A DNA stretch of 64,000 bases from Micromonospora wenchangensis (GCF_002210435.1 NZ_MZMV01000004.1:62001-126000), one strand, 5' to 3'; counted from the stretch's first letter, positions 44,201 through 52,765 are shown. The notes: generated from the letters alone by a model not told the origin. Numbers and translations are program-made.

Positions 44201-45611
44201 TGTCGTTGGGCGTCATCGGCAGCGCGGGCAGTACGACGACGGCCGCAGGCACCATGTACTCGGGCAGCCGGGCCCCCACGAAGGCGATCAGCTCGGCCGG
44301 CGTGGCGTCCGCGGCGACGTAGGCGTGCAGCACCGGGTCCGCGCACCCGGTGCGCTGGGCGGCCACGTAGGACTCCCGAACGGCCGGGTGCTGCCGCAGG
44401 ACGGCCGCGATCTCGCCGGGCTCGATCCGGAATCCGCGGATCTTGACTTGGTCGTCGAGCCGGCCGAGGTACTCGTAGGTCCCGTCGGGCCGGCGGCGGA
44501 CCAGGTCACCGGTGCGGTACATGCGCTGACCCGGGACCGCTACGTCGGGCACGAACGACCGCGCGGTGGCAACCGGATCGTTCAGGTAGCCCCGGGCTAC
44601 GCACGCACCGGCCAGGCACATCTCGCCGGGACTACCGTCAGGCACCACGTCGGAGCCGTCGAGCACGTAGCAGCGCACGCCGTCGAGGGGCACGCCGATG
44701 GGCGGCGGCACCGGCCCGCCCGACGGCACCGTGGCGGTCGTCGCGGCCACCGTGCACTCGGCCGGCCCGTACACGTTGACCAGGGTGAACGGCAGACCGG
44801 GCGGCAGGCTGCGCTGCAGCGCGGAACCGCCGGTGTGCAGCCACCGCAGCGCGGTGTGCGCCGGCCACGGCACGTCGAGCACCGCCTCGGCCAGCGGCGT
44901 GGGCAGGAAGGTCGCGGTGATCCGCTCGTCGGCCAGCCAGCCGACCAGGTCCGGTGGGGAGGCGCGCACGGCCGCCGGTGGCACCACCAGCGTGCCACCG
45001 GCCGCCAACGTGGGCCAGGTGTCCCACACCGAGACGTCGAATCCGGGGGCGCACAGCAGCGTCGTGCGGTCCCCCGGGCCCAGGCCGAAGGCGCTCTCGT
45101 GCCAGCGCATGAGGTTCGCGAGGCTGCCGTGACGTACCGCGGCCGCCTTGGGCCGACCCGTCGATCCCGACGTGAAGATGACGTAGGCCAGCGCGTCGTC
45201 GTCCGGTCGTGGGACCGGCTCGTAGCGTGCGGCGGGCGTCTGCGCCAGGTCGACGACCTCGGGGTCGCCGAGCTGCACGCCGGCCGACAGGCGCGACGGG
45301 CTGGTGATCACGGCGGCGGCCCCGGACAGGCCCAGCAGCTCCGTGGTCCGGGCGGCCGGATGGGCCGGATCGAGCGGTACGTACGCCGCGCCGGCCAGCA
45401 GCACCGCCAGCTCGGCGACGACGATCTCGGCCGACCGGTCGATGTGAACGGCGACCACGTCACCCGGTCGGACCCCACGCCGGGCGAGCCGGGCCGCCAG
45501 GCCGCAGGCGTGTCCGGCCAACTCCAGGTAGGTGAGCAGCCGGTCGCCATCCTGTACGGCGATCGCATCAGGCGCCTGGGTCACGCGGGAATGGAATTGA
45601 TCGAGGATCAT
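38241..45611 (-). CDS. NRPS A-PCP-C-A-PCP fused to a LanB-type (lantibiotic dehydratase N-terminal/PEARL-like) domain
   Basis: The 2456-aa protein begins with adenylation domain 1 (about residues 10-490, IFTSGSTGRPKAA near 150; pocket read as D-V-W-F-H-G-V-V-A) and carrier 1 (Ser in FFALGGTSL, about 522). Condensation follows (HHFVHDGW about 724), then adenylation 2 (about 1060-1560) with pocket D-A-W-W-L-G-G-T-F, very close to known valine codes, and carrier 2 (FFALGGNSL, about 1604). The last 800 residues match LanB glutamylation domains, with RHALTTGLDPVV (about 1775) and YCAKNDTIGFFGPVNW (about 1814). Such domains use aminoacyl-tRNA. No separate elimination (SpaB_C) domain is visible, as in PEARL amino-acid ligases. 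It starts at ATG 45611, or the adjacent GTG at 45614, behind AGAGGAA. Confidence 0.85.
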   Translation of the reverse strand: MILDQFHSRVTQAPDAIAVQDGDRLLTYLELAGHACGLAARLARRGVRPGDVVAVHIDRSAEIVVAELAVLLAGAAYVPLDPAHPAARTTELLGLSGAAAVITSPSRLSAGVQLGDPEVVDLAQTPAARYEPVPRPDDDALAYVIFTSGSTGRPKAAAVRHGSLANLMRWHESAFGLGPGDRTTLLCAPGFDVSVWDTWPTLAAGGTLVVPPAAVRASPPDLVGWLADERITATFLPTPLAEAVLDVPWPAHTALRWLHTGGSALQRSLPPGLPFTLVNVYGPAECTVAATTATVPSGGPVPPPIGVPLDGVRCYVLDGSDVVPDGSPGEMCLAGACVARGYLNDPVATARSFVPDVAVPGQRMYRTGDLVRRRPDGTYEYLGRLDDQVKIRGFRIEPGEIAAVLRQHPAVRESYVAAQRTGCADPVLHAYVAADATPAELIAFVGARLPEYMVPAAVVVLPALPMTPNDKVDRTALPAPDRVAAGLTAVTAPLRTPTQGAVARIVSDLLGGVAVGADDDFFALGGTSLLVGRLATRIGVELDAKLSLAELARARTIAAFADLVDGRTGRSEVATDPDLNSPVPPTPPSITRADRDQPIPLSFQQRRVWFFAQLAPDNIAYNFQATVSLHGDVDTGALRAALDEIVRRHEMLRTAFVSVDGVPVQQPVAGVCAPLRVLDVPREQADDVLAVELAQPFDLTSAPLARWLLLRHGDGENTLVHVEHHFVHDGWSLAVFLSELSALYPAFAAGQPSPLPELTIQYADYAIWQREWMDGDVLKAHVNHWTARLAGASDRLELPADRPRPPVMSLRGAAPRITVPTELARALRAFSRRRRVSLFSTMYTAFAALLHRYTGQQDLLVGTGMANRSLPELQPLLGMIVNTVVLRTRPHGRMSFTDLLDQVQETVLDALAWSDTPLDTVIDAIGPERDSARLPLFQVMFSFHDSAVPDLDFGGLTGAVTERANGSAKADLNVIVVPRGAQRAGRESRPEDDDLHLIWEYSTDLFDASTMSRLVEHYLNLLADALARPDTPIDGLRLMSDDESRRLQPWNRGPGLPDTESGGTIPALFAAQVAVRPDATALVFGAGSMTYAELDRRSNALAWRLRRHGVVADVPVAVTVERGVDLVVALLAVSKAGGAYLPIDADSPAPRAAAMIAAAGVRLRLATRATDRAALPGVDTVYVDAEPTGAAAERTAPPDLSHPDSLAYISFTSGSTGVPKGVAVPHRGVARLVHDPSFAPLGPGQRLLHLAPVAFDASTWELWGALLTGATAVIAPPGPLGLPEIAALLRTADVTVAWLTAGLFHQLAEADLEAVAGVPVLLAGGDALSPTTVRAVLSARGRRPLVNGYGPTENTTFTTCHVMHDPDQVASTVPIGRPIQGTTVHLFDESGQPVPVGVAGELFTGGEGLARGYVGNASATARAFVPDPCGYGTRLYRTGDLARWRADGTLEFVGRADDQIKIRGFRVEPGEVTSVLRTHPDVGDAVVLVAGQGAQRHLIAYVTPADGVDPGTLRPASLRDFLVDRLPEYLVPTGFRALDRFPLNANGKIDRAALPAPEAQTRGPVTPPRGGTEERLADTWRRLLPARGPYDGDIGREDSFFALGGNSLLASRLMFRIREVFDVELRMATFYEKPTLVDCAAAIDAARDRAAPGPVRPAAIGRQDRRAFRAPAPGPPPGRKTAPHLVHLGGDWALWRTVCLRGAGFPVHLLASLGAADLAEAADAVVAAGEPAMAAYSAEFAAAVRRQSATLHEAASRPALREAVAWQNRHALTTGLDPVVRRGPEPARRDTKARQHEALIASYLQRYCAKNDTIGFFGPVNWSQIDDGTGIRIRYDPAGRFLADRITYLEGWAVAAILADHTTALRPWLVPRRMPFVGLDDTRLRVPLAPPVPLTPAEAAVLRAVDGGRDAGAVAALALADESAGLRDVDDVLAVLARLADQRRLAWQVEISPPDIHPERTMRALLARVTDDDVRAAATRALDELTAARDELAGAAGDPDRLAAAMAGLEATFTRLAGVPPTRRAGELYAGRTVAYEECRRADTVRLGADTLDGIREALALVLDSARWFLGACAEAYTGHFEAAHRKRATELGTDVVPFADFWLLVNDALFHRAPTLIQPAVTALQEHWSAILDLPEGSRRVQLRSTDLRRRAANRFPAPPRPWPTAVFHSPDLMIAGADAAAGGRFTWVLGEVHPSRVTARYGTWLELHDDPDGYHAAMRHDLAGPVVWQAETAEIGGSATRQAGVLVSPGDRWLVWSHDANGYDPATTLAVGDCDVVDSPTGLRVRHRDGTFERDLLPVLGDLIMSVIVNSFDPVPPAAHTPRVTIDDLVVGRERWTFAAADLAFAGTADESIRYLQARGWATGHGLPRHVFLRFTGERKPIYADLTSPVSIDLISRSVRRCRHRAGAEATVTVVEMLPEPDQAWLVDADGQRYTSELRLVAVDQKTADQSEEG

Positions 45612-45659
45612 CACGCACGCTTCCTCTGGTGGTGGCGGCTTGACTCGTGGCCTCGCGGG

Positions 45660-45854
45660 TCAGGTGCCCGACGCCATGGCGCGGCGCAGGCTCAGCGGAC
45701 GCATGTCGGTCCAGATCTCCTCGATGTGGGCCAGGCAGTCGGCCTCGGGGCCACGGAAGCCCTCACCCCGCCACCCGGCCGGCAGGTCACGGTTGGCGTC
45801 CCAGATCGAGTACTGCTCCTCGTCGTTGACGACCACGAGGTAGGTGCGGTCCAT
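45660..45854 (-). CDS. MbtH-family NRPS accessory protein
   Basis: This 64-aa protein shows the family signature: [20 protein letters not shown], then PAGWRGEGF and the terminal [11 protein letters not shown]. MbtH proteins bind adenylation domains and are needed for their folding or activity. It lies directly upstream of the large NRPS in the same operon and 2 bp after the kinase gene stop, so it probably serves the NRPS proteins of this cluster. Confidence 0.95.
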   Translation of the reverse strand: MDRTYLVVVNDEEQYSIWDANRDLPAGWRGEGFRGPEADCLAHIEEIWTDMRPLSLRRAMASGT

Positions 45855-45856
45855 CG

Positions 45857-46717
45857 TCAGTTCCCCTTTCGCGCGGACCGGTCGGCCGTTGACTGGGCAC
45901 CGGCCATGGTCACCGTCGTCCCGGCCCCGGCCAGAGCGCGGCTGATTGGTTCGGGCACCCGTCCGTCGGCGATCCGCACCGAGGTCACCCCGCCGGCCAG
46001 GGCCTCACGGGCGGCGACGAGTTTGAGCGCCATGCCGCCGGCGACGGATCCGGGCGCGCCCGCCGGGGGCACCGCGTAGGTGCTGTGCATGCTGGTCTCG
46101 TCCCCGGCGTCGGCGAGCACACCCGGCGCGCCGGTCAGCAGCACCAGCCGGTCGGCGCCGAGCGCCACCGTGAGCGCCGCCGCCACCCGGTCGGCGTTGA
46201 CGTTCACCGGCTGGTCGTGCTCGTTGATCGCGGGCGGCGACACCACCGGTACGAAACCGGACCGCAGCAGCCCCTCCAGCAGGTCGGTACGAACGGCGGC
46301 GATCTGTCCGCCGTGGTTGTCACGCACCAGCACGGTCCGGCCGTCGACCATCGCCCGGACGGCCGGTTTGCGGCGGGCCCGCAGCATGCCGCCGTCGAGT
46401 CCGGTGAGGCCGACGGCGGGCGCCCCGAGGCCGGACAGCGCGGCGACGATCGCCGGTTTGACCGCCCCGGCCAGCGCGAGCACGACGACCTCCAGCATCG
46501 CCGGATCGGTGTACCGGGCCGACACGCCGTCCGGGGCGACCAGGGTGCGCTGCGGCACCCCCAGCTTCCCGGCCAGCCGGGCGATCTCGCCGGAGCCGCC
46601 GTGCACCAGGACGACGGACTCGCCCCGGTGGACGAGCCGGGCGACGTCGGCGCAGATGCCCCGGGAGTCCACAGCCGGGTTTCCGCCGCACTTCACGACC
46701 GTCAGCAGTCTGGTCAC
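45857..46717 (-). CDS. lysZ: LysW-dependent amino-acid kinase (LysZ/ArgB-like)
   Basis: The 286-aa protein is an amino-acid kinase of the N-acetylglutamate kinase group: [11 protein letters not shown] at the N-terminus, [10 protein letters not shown] near 40, and the ATP site [12 protein letters not shown] near 195 with [10 protein letters not shown] near 230. In the carrier-protein pathway LysZ phosphorylates the side-chain carboxylate of glutamate or aminoadipate attached to LysW. The presence of LysW, LysX, LysY and LysK in the same cluster supports this over ordinary arginine synthesis. The GTG at 46717 lies 7 bp after the LysY stop. Confidence 0.85.
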   Translation of the reverse strand: MTRLLTVVKCGGNPAVDSRGICADVARLVHRGESVVLVHGGSGEIARLAGKLGVPQRTLVAPDGVSARYTDPAMLEVVVLALAGAVKPAIVAALSGLGAPAVGLTGLDGGMLRARRKPAVRAMVDGRTVLVRDNHGGQIAAVRTDLLEGLLRSGFVPVVSPPAINEHDQPVNVNADRVAAALTVALGADRLVLLTGAPGVLADAGDETSMHSTYAVPPAGAPGSVAGGMALKLVAAREALAGGVTSVRIADGRVPEPISRALAGAGTTVTMAGAQSTADRSARKGN

Positions 46718-46724
46718 GGCTCTC

Positions 46725-47744
46725 CTAGACGGGGTGCAGGCCGGGAAAGGACAGGCCGAGGTTCTCCGGCCAGCCCATGCGGATGTTCAGGCACTGGACC
46801 GCGTTGCCGGCGCCCCCCTTCATGAGGTTGTCCAGCGCCGCGATGGTGGTCAGCCGGCCGGTGTCCTCGTCGAATGCGAACCCGACGTCGCAGAAGTTCG
46901 AGCCCGACAGGATCTTCGGCTCCGGGTACCGGTACCGGCCGCGGTGCTGCGCGACCAGCCGGACGAACGGCTCGTCGCGGTACCGCTCGCGGAACGCCCG
47001 GCGTACCGCCTTCTCGTCGACGCCGGGTTTCGGGGTGACGTGGCAGACCGTCTGCACGCCCCGCACCGCCTCGACCCCGGTCGCGGTCATGGTGACCCGT
47101 ACGCCGACGTGCCGGGCGATCTCCGCTTCGTGCCGGTGTCCGGTGGGCGCGAACACCCGCATCGCCCCGCTGCGGAACGCGTGCAGGTTGTCCTCGCCGG
47201 CGGTGGCCCCGGAGCCGCTGGATCCGGTGCGCGCGTCCAGGTGGGCTTCCGGTCCGATCAGGTCTCGGATCGGGTGGAGCGAGAGCGTGCCGGCCACGGC
47301 CATGCAGCCGGGCACGCTGACCAGGTCGGCACCGCGTAGGCGCTCCCGGTGCAGCTCCGGAATCCCCGGAACGAATTCGCCGAGCAGGTGCGGCGCGACG
47401 TGCGAGGAGCGGTAGTAGCGCTGGAAGACCTCGGTGTCCTCCAGCCGGAAGTCGCCGGTGAGGTCGATGACCTGCTTGCTGTGTCCGGTCCAGCGCTCGA
47501 TCTGGGCCATCGCGGCGCCGTGCGGGGTGGCCAGGAAGACGGTGTCGTACTCGTCCACGTCGTCCGCCGGACAGAACGTCAGGTCGGTGGCGGATCGCAG
47601 GTTCGGGTGGACACCGTCGACCCGTTTGCCGGCGAACCGGGAGGAGACTGCGGCCGTCACCTCGACCTCGGGGTGGCCGACGAGTAGTCGCAGCAGTTCC
47701 CCGCCGATAAACCCGGCCGCGCCGACAACAGCGACGCGGATCAC
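46725..47744 (-). CDS. lysY: LysW-dependent acyl-phosphate reductase (LysY/ArgC-like)
   Basis: This 339-aa NADPH-dependent reductase has the Rossmann motif VAVVGAAGFIGGELLRLL at the N-terminus, the catalytic Cys in SVPGCMAVAGTLSL (about 152) and GSSGSGA. It reduces the LysW-bound acyl phosphate made by LysZ to a semialdehyde. GTG at 47744 overlaps the TGA of lysW, so carrier and reductase are translationally coupled. In this cluster the aldehyde is the expected acceptor for the split transketolase downstream. Confidence 0.85.
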   Translation of the reverse strand: MIRVAVVGAAGFIGGELLRLLVGHPEVEVTAAVSSRFAGKRVDGVHPNLRSATDLTFCPADDVDEYDTVFLATPHGAAMAQIERWTGHSKQVIDLTGDFRLEDTEVFQRYYRSSHVAPHLLGEFVPGIPELHRERLRGADLVSVPGCMAVAGTLSLHPIRDLIGPEAHLDARTGSSGSGATAGEDNLHAFRSGAMRVFAPTGHRHEAEIARHVGVRVTMTATGVEAVRGVQTVCHVTPKPGVDEKAVRRAFRERYRDEPFVRLVAQHRGRYRYPEPKILSGSNFCDVGFAFDEDTGRLTTIAALDNLMKGGAGNAVQCLNIRMGWPENLGLSFPGLHPV

Positions 47745-47905
47745 TCGCCCCAGTCCTCTTCGATCTCGGGGGCGAGCGCGAGCACCGTCGGGCTCAGGGC
47801 GACGATCTCCAGTTCGTTCCGGCAGCCGGCACACTCGACGATCTCGTTGAGCCGTGCCGAATCGCTGATCGACACCTCGTCCGTGCATTGTGGACAGTCC
47901 GACAT
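47741..47905 (-). CDS. lysW: LysW-type amino-group carrier protein (54 aa)
   Basis: The reverse strand carries a 54-codon gene from ATG 47905 to TGA 47741-47743. Two zinc-binding CxxC pairs are present, CPQC at residues 4-7 and CAGC at 25-28. The C-terminus is acidic and ends in the diagnostic EEDWGE, whose last Glu is the attachment point for the substrate amino group. LysW carriers protect the alpha-amine as an isopeptide while LysZ, LysY and later enzymes act. A ribosome binding-like GAAAGGACG precedes it by about 14 bases. It overlaps the lysY start by 4 bp. Its small size makes it easy to miss, yet it defines the pathway. Confidence 0.9.
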   Translation of the reverse strand: MSDCPQCTDEVSISDSARLNEIVECAGCRNELEIVALSPTVLALAPEIEEDWGE

Positions 47906-47930
47906 GGTGGTCAAGGGTGACGTCCTTTCG

Positions 47931-48878
47931 CTAGTGGGTCCCGAAGCGAGCTGTCGCGTCGAGTGCGGTGCGGACCATGGTCACGATCCGTTCCGCCGTG
48001 ATGTCGTAGTACGTGAGTAGGTACTCCTGGTTGCCGACCGCGTCGGCGAACTGGTCCGGCATCCCCAGCCGCAGGACCTTCGTCGGCGCTGCCTCGGCCA
48101 GGGCCTCGGTCACTGCGCCGCCGAGGCCGCCGCCGCACCAGTGCTCCTCGACCGTCACCACGAGCGCGGCCGCCCGTGCCGCGTCGATCAGCGCCTCGGT
48201 GTCGAGGGGGCGCACCGTGTGCAGGTTCAGCACGGCGGTTTCGATGCCGTGCCCGGCGAGGGTGTCCGCCGCGGCGAGGCAGGCCAGTGTCGGGTAGGGG
48301 CCGCAGCAGGCGAGGACCACGTCGCCGCCCGGTCGCAGCGTCTGCGCGCGGCCGATGACCGGGGCCGGGGCCGGCGGCAGCGGCGGGGACGGTTTGCGGT
48401 CGAGCCGGACGTAGAGCGGTCCGGGCAGGCTCAGGCTCTGCGCGACGAACGCCTCCGTGGCCGTCGCGTCGACCGGCACCACCACGGTCATCCCGGGGAG
48501 CACCCGCAGCACGGCGAGGTCCTCCAGGGCCTGGTGCGTCGGGCCGAGGTGGCCTGCGGCGAGGCCGCCGTGGGTGGCCATGATCCGGACCGGCAGCCGG
48601 TTGTACGCGATGTCGATCTTGATGGCTTCCAGCGCACGCGAGGTGGCGAACGCGGCCATCGTGTTCACGAACGGTGTGCGCCCGCACGCGGCCATCCCGG
48701 CGGCGATCCCCATCAGGTTGTGCTCGGCGATGCCGAGGTTGAGGTACTGGTCCCCGGCCGCCGAGACGTGCTCCGGGCGGAACAGGCCGGTATCGGTGTC
48801 CAGGCAGATCACCTCCGGGTGCCGGTCCAGCAGGGAGAGCAGGCAGTCCCGGTACGCCTCCCGGACGGCGCGGCTCAT
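47931..48878 (-). CDS. Transketolase C-terminal subunit
   Basis: This 315-aa protein matches the pyrimidine-binding and C-terminal domains of transketolase: the catalytic Glu in LGIAEHNLMGIAAGMAACG (about 50), THGGLAAGHLGPTHQ near 105, and VEEHWCGGGLGGAV near 240. Together with the next gene it makes a two-chain thiamine-diphosphate enzyme. In vazabitide-type pathways a split transketolase adds a two-carbon ketol unit to the LysW-bound semialdehyde, giving the seven-carbon diol skeleton. The start ATG at 48878 overlaps the N-subunit stop. Confidence 0.85.
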   Translation of the reverse strand: MSRAVREAYRDCLLSLLDRHPEVICLDTDTGLFRPEHVSAAGDQYLNLGIAEHNLMGIAAGMAACGRTPFVNTMAAFATSRALEAIKIDIAYNRLPVRIMATHGGLAAGHLGPTHQALEDLAVLRVLPGMTVVVPVDATATEAFVAQSLSLPGPLYVRLDRKPSPPLPPAPAPVIGRAQTLRPGGDVVLACCGPYPTLACLAAADTLAGHGIETAVLNLHTVRPLDTEALIDAARAAALVVTVEEHWCGGGLGGAVTEALAEAAPTKVLRLGMPDQFADAVGNQEYLLTYYDITAERIVTMVRTALDATARFGTH

Positions 48879-49705
48879 CGGGCGGCATCCGTGGCTGCCA
48901 ACGCGGCGAGCGCCCGGGCATGGTTGCGCGGCGACAGCGTCACGTAGTGGCTGTCGGTCCGGCCGGCGAGGAACGAGAGCCCGTGCCCCTTGACCGTGCG
49001 GGCGATCAGCACGCTCGGCCGGCCCGGCTCCCACGGTGCGGCAGCGAGGTGGTCGGCCAGTCGGATCGCGTCGTGGCCGTCCACCTCGCGTACCGCCCAG
49101 CCGAAGCTGCGCCAGCGTTCGGCAAGCGGTTCCATCGGCGCGATCCGCTCGGCCGGACCCGTCAGTTGCAGCCCGTTGCGGTCCACGACGGCGACCAGCC
49201 GGTCCAGCCGCAGCGATGCGGCTGCGATGGCCGCCTCCCAGACCGAACCCTCCTGGAGTTCGCCGTCGCCGAGGAGCACGAAGCTGCGCGAGTCGCGGCC
49301 GGCGTACCGGTTGGCCAGCGCGAACCCACAGGACAGCGCGAGCCCGTGGCCGAGTGATCCGGTGGGCAGCTCGACGCCGGGCACCGCGCGTACCGGGTGG
49401 CCCATCAACCGGCTGCCCGGCCGACCGTATCCGGCAAGCTCCCCGACCGGAAAGAAGCCCCGCTCGGCGAGCGTCGCGTACAGGGCCAGGGCGGCGTGAC
49501 CCTTGCTGAGCAGGAAGCGGTCGCGGTCCGGGTGGCCCGGCTGCCGCGGGTCCACCCTGAGCACCGAGAAGTACAGTGCGCTGAGCACCTCGACGCAGGA
49601 CAACGCGCCGCCGAGGTGGCCGCCTTCCGGCCCAGCGCACATGTCGACGACGTGCGTGCGGATGCGGGCCGCGACCGCCTCCAGCGTGTCCTCGGCCGTC
49701 GTCAT
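48875..49705 (-). CDS. Transketolase N-terminal subunit
   Basis: This 276-aa protein carries the thiamine diphosphate/Mg site [20 protein letters not shown] (about 145) and substrate-site histidines in [16 protein letters not shown] (about 30), [12 protein letters not shown] and TGSLGHGL. Length fits a stand-alone N-subunit of about 270 residues. ATG 49705 overlaps the aminotransferase stop, and its stop overlaps the C-subunit start, giving equal synthesis. It is not next to pentose-phosphate genes, which supports a specialised role on the carrier-bound aldehyde. Confidence 0.85.
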   Translation of the reverse strand: MTTAEDTLEAVAARIRTHVVDMCAGPEGGHLGGALSCVEVLSALYFSVLRVDPRQPGHPDRDRFLLSKGHAALALYATLAERGFFPVGELAGYGRPGSRLMGHPVRAVPGVELPTGSLGHGLALSCGFALANRYAGRDSRSFVLLGDGELQEGSVWEAAIAAASLRLDRLVAVVDRNGLQLTGPAERIAPMEPLAERWRSFGWAVREVDGHDAIRLADHLAAAPWEPGRPSVLIARTVKGHGLSFLAGRTDSHYVTLSPRNHARALAALAATDAAR

Positions 49706-50994
49706 GACGCCGCCGCCGCGAGCGTCGCCACCGTATCGCGATTCGCCCAGACCTTCTCGAACGCGTCCGCGTAGAGGCCCAGCAGTTCGCCCGATCCTGG
49801 ATTGAGGTGACGCTTCTGGAGGGTGAGGGAGTCGGCGACGATCGCGCGGGCCACCGGGTGGTCCGCGTCCGGGGCCGCGTCGCCGGTCACGGTCCACGGA
49901 TAGCCGGCGCCGAAGCCGACGCGGTCGACGAACACCTTCTGGTCGGGCAGCGGCATGAGCTGGTACTGCGACATCGGCACGCCTTCGGCGCGCAACAGCC
50001 GCCGCAGCACCGAGCGCAGCGCCGCCGGCCGTACGTCGTCGGAGAGGCCGAACCCGGCCCGCTCGAACCGGAACCGCAGGATGTGCCAGACGTGTGTGGT
50101 GCCCGGGAGCGCGGTCGGTACGCGCAGGCCGGGAAGTGCCGCGAGCCGCGCGAGGAATTCGGTGACGTTGCATTGCCGCTGGCGTTCGTACTCGTCGAAC
50201 CGAGCGAGCTGCGCGGTGGTGAAGGCGGCCTGGATCGCGTTCATCTTGTGATTCCAGCCCACGCCGTGGGACACGTAGTCACGGTCGCGGCCACTCTCGA
50301 TCACCTCGCCGAACTGCCGGGCCCGGCGGACCGCCTCGGCCAGCTCGGCGCGGCCGGTTACGAGCAGCCCGCCTTCGCCGCAGGTCGGAATGTTCTTCGT
50401 GACCTGCAGGCTGAACGCGCCCGCGTCGCCGATCCCGCCGACCGGCCGGCCCCGGTGGGTCGCGCCGGGGGCCTGGGCCGCGTCCTCGACCACCGCGAGG
50501 CCGTGCCGGTGCGCGATGTCGAGGATCCGGTCCATGTCGGCGGGCGCGCCGTGCAGGTGCACCGGGATGATCGCCGCTGTTCTCGGCGTGATCCGACGTG
50601 CGACGTCGTCCGGGTCGAGGTTGAACGTGACCGGGTCGACGTCGGCGAACACGGGAACGGCCATCTGGTGTACCGGCGCGAGACCGGTGGCGATGAAGCT
50701 GAGCGCGGGCACGATCACCTCGTCACCCGGTCCGATCCCGAGCCCGGCCAGCGCCAGGGACAGCGCGGCCGTACCGGTGGACACCCCGACGCAGTGGTCG
50801 AAGCCGAACCGCCGTGCCCAGTTCGCCTCAAGGATGGCGACCGGGTTCACGCCCTCGGTGTTGGACACCAGCCGGCCCCCGTCGAGTGTGTCGAGGACGG
50901 CCTTGCGGTCCTCGTCCTCGATCAGCGGCCAGTCCACGCCGCGCCGGTCCTTCGGCACGACGACCGGGCCGCCGAACGCTGCCAGCTTGCTCAT
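49702..50994 (-). CDS. DegT/DnrJ/EryC1-family PLP aminotransferase
   Basis: This 430-aa fold-type I enzyme has the sugar-aminotransferase pattern: [49 protein letters not shown] and the PLP lysine in [15 protein letters not shown] (about 198). In the LysW route it would aminate the ketone created by the transketolase to give the second amine of diaminodihydroxyheptanoate. ATG 50994 follows GGGGGAGA. It is co-transcribed with the transketolase genes by a 4-bp overlap. Confidence 0.85.
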   Translation of the reverse strand: MSKLAAFGGPVVVPKDRRGVDWPLIEDEDRKAVLDTLDGGRLVSNTEGVNPVAILEANWARRFGFDHCVGVSTGTAALSLALAGLGIGPGDEVIVPALSFIATGLAPVHQMAVPVFADVDPVTFNLDPDDVARRITPRTAAIIPVHLHGAPADMDRILDIAHRHGLAVVEDAAQAPGATHRGRPVGGIGDAGAFSLQVTKNIPTCGEGGLLVTGRAELAEAVRRARQFGEVIESGRDRDYVSHGVGWNHKMNAIQAAFTTAQLARFDEYERQRQCNVTEFLARLAALPGLRVPTALPGTTHVWHILRFRFERAGFGLSDDVRPAALRSVLRRLLRAEGVPMSQYQLMPLPDQKVFVDRVGFGAGYPWTVTGDAAPDADHPVARAIVADSLTLQKRHLNPGSGELLGLYADAFEKVWANRDTVATLAAAAS

Positions 50995-51014
50995 CGCTGT
51001 CTCCCCCAGGGTGG

Positions 51015-52037
51015 TCAGATCGCCGCGCTGACGGCGTCGACGGCGTACGCGTACTTGCCACGCAGGACGGTGGCGTGGTGGGCGATGTCGGCGGCGACCG
51101 CCCGGGCGTCGGCGATCCCGTGCGCGCCGGTGATGCGCAGTCCGGTCCAGGCGTGGGCGACCGCCTCGACGGCCCGTCCGGCCCCGGCGAGGGCCGGATC
51201 GCCCCACTCCCGGCCGCAGCGGCGTAGGAGCTCGCCGTGCAGCGACGCCTGCGCCTGCATGCCCCAGCCGAACGGGTACAGCTCACGCAGCGCGGCGGCG
51301 TCCCCGGCCCGGCATCTCCCGACCAGTTCCCCGGCGAACGCGTCGAACCCGGCGAGGCCGGTGCGGGCGGCGGTGGCGGTGGTGAATCCGTCGACGTCGA
51401 CGCGCAGGTAACCACCGAGCAGTTCGGGGGTCAGCGACGCGGGCTGGGCGCCGAGCCGGACGTCGAGACAGCGCCGGCCGATCCGCGAGTCGCTGAAGAA
51501 CGCGTCCTGCACGTCGGCCGGGTTGGCCGAACCCCAACTGTTCGAGAACTCCTCGATCGGAACCGGACCGCGGTAGGCCGGCGGCATCGCGTCGGAGACG
51601 TACACGAGTCCGCGGTCCTCGTCCAGGCCGTAGACCACCACAAGGTGGGCGGCGTGCACGTCGCGGTAGGCGGGCCGGAACGGCAGGTAGAAGTTGTCCA
51701 CCGCGGCGACGACCGGCTGGTCGCGGGCCAGTGACTCGCGGACCTCCCGCCACACGTCGTCCTCGTCGGCCGGCTGCCACCAGCGGGCCCGCAGCTCGTG
51801 GTGCGGGGCCAGGGCCGCGCCGAGGTCGCTGTCCGGGCAGGGGTAGTAGAACTCGTCGAACCGGACGTCCCCCGGCAGGTGCAGGAACCGCCAGCCCGCT
51901 CCGAGCACGGCCAGCGGGTCGGCGCCCAGCCTGGCCACCAGCGTGCCGAACGTGGCCTGCAGGCAGCTGATCAGGTCGCGGTACCACATTTCCGGCTCGG
52001 CGATCAGGCAGGTCCGGGTCGACACCTCACCGGTCAT
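51015..52037 (-). CDS. BtrH N-terminal-domain protein, candidate aziridine-forming subunit
   Basis: The 340-aa protein resembles BtrH-type cysteine-protease-fold proteins: [20 protein letters not shown] with an early Cys (about residue 25), [18 protein letters not shown] (His about 138) and YVSDAMPP. The C-terminal 150 residues are helical and Ala-rich. BtrH itself is an acyltransferase in butirosin synthesis. In azabicycle clusters a pair of otherwise obscure proteins (AziU3/AziU2 in azinomycin) closes the aziridine by displacing sulfate. Position beside a sulfotransferase and an overlapping small partner makes this the best candidate for the large subunit, by context and not by alignment. 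Confidence 0.6.
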   Translation of the reverse strand: MTGEVSTRTCLIAEPEMWYRDLISCLQATFGTLVARLGADPLAVLGAGWRFLHLPGDVRFDEFYYPCPDSDLGAALAPHHELRARWWQPADEDDVWREVRESLARDQPVVAAVDNFYLPFRPAYRDVHAAHLVVVYGLDEDRGLVYVSDAMPPAYRGPVPIEEFSNSWGSANPADVQDAFFSDSRIGRRCLDVRLGAQPASLTPELLGGYLRVDVDGFTTATAARTGLAGFDAFAGELVGRCRAGDAAALRELYPFGWGMQAQASLHGELLRRCGREWGDPALAGAGRAVEAVAHAWTGLRITGAHGIADARAVAADIAHHATVLRGKYAYAVDAVSAAI

Positions 52038-52617
52038 GACCGGCCTCCGCGTGTTCGAGAGTGACCGCGAAGATGTGCATCGCGACGTTGCGCGGCAGGC
52101 GGATGCCGACGAGGTCGGCCCGCCGGGTGACCGGCACCCGTTGGGCCCACATGACCGCCGGCACTCCCTGCTGCACGTGGTGCGGGTAGTGCATGACCGG
52201 GCTCCGGAACGCCAGGAGTTCGCCGAACCAGGCCGGTGCCGCCCAGAAGTCGGAGATCCGCAGCGGCTCGGCGTCGACCGAGCCGTCACCGAAGTGCAGC
52301 TCCACGGTGTCCTCGCAGCGCCGCTCGGCCGCGGCCAGGACGTGTATCCAGTCGTAACGGCTCTCCGTCACGGGGACGAACTGTCCTTCGCAGCGGACGT
52401 TGTCCGGGCCGGCGCAGACCGGCGGGAACCGGAAGGGTACGCCTGCCACGTGGACGAGGCTTCCGCCGGCCGGCAGGTGCTCGGCAGCGAACGAGTTGCC
52501 CCACACGTTGAAGTGACCGGCCTTCGTCGCCGTCGCCGACGAGATGGCGATGTTGTTGCGGTGACGGGATATGTCGACCGGATCACGCTGGCGGGAAACG
52601 GTACTGGAGACGGTCAT
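52027..52617 (-). CDS. Beta-rich protein of unknown function, partner of the BtrH-like protein
   Basis: The 196-aa protein has no signal peptide and is predicted mostly beta-sheet: NNIAISSATATKAGHFNVWG, SFAAEHLPAGGSLVHVAGVP, then RYDWIHVLAAAERR and LRISDFWAAP. Actinomycete proteins with this pattern are annotated only as hypothetical. ATG 52617 follows GGGAGAG. Its last 11 bases overlap the BtrH-like gene, implying a complex. It could be the small subunit of an AziU3/AziU2-like cyclase, which is an inference from order and coupling. Confidence 0.55.
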   Translation of the reverse strand: MTVSSTVSRQRDPVDISRHRNNIAISSATATKAGHFNVWGNSFAAEHLPAGGSLVHVAGVPFRFPPVCAGPDNVRCEGQFVPVTESRYDWIHVLAAAERRCEDTVELHFGDGSVDAEPLRISDFWAAPAWFGELLAFRSPVMHYPHHVQQGVPAVMWAQRVPVTRRADLVGIRLPRNVAMHIFAVTLEHAEAGHDR

Positions 52618-52765
52618 GTCTCTCCCTCGCTGGTACGCACTGCGATGGCACCAATCTAGGCCGCCGAATCCCTCGTTTCGTCTGCACGGTGATTACCGCG
52701 AATGGCCTGATCGGCCCCTCGAAGTACTCCCCAGGTAATCCCGCTGACTATTTCCGGGCCGGTGG
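52618..52765. other. Probable promoter region inside the reverse-strand biosynthetic block
   Basis: This 148-bp gap separates the sulfotransferase gene from the long overlapping run of genes starting at 52617. It is AT-richer near 52680-52755 (GATTACCGCGAATGG, GACTATTTCC) and may hold the operon promoter. No clear -35/-10 pair was assigned. Confidence 0.35.

Noticed and set aside
42561-46079. A forward open frame of about 1170 codons antisense to the large NRPS
   Set aside because: The opposite strand encodes clear NRPS motifs throughout. This frame is a low-complexity shadow.
45857-47905. Primary lysine or arginine biosynthesis via LysW
   Set aside because: The genes are interleaved with MbtH, NRPS, transketolase and sulfotransferase genes in one operon. 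A housekeeping pathway would lack these.
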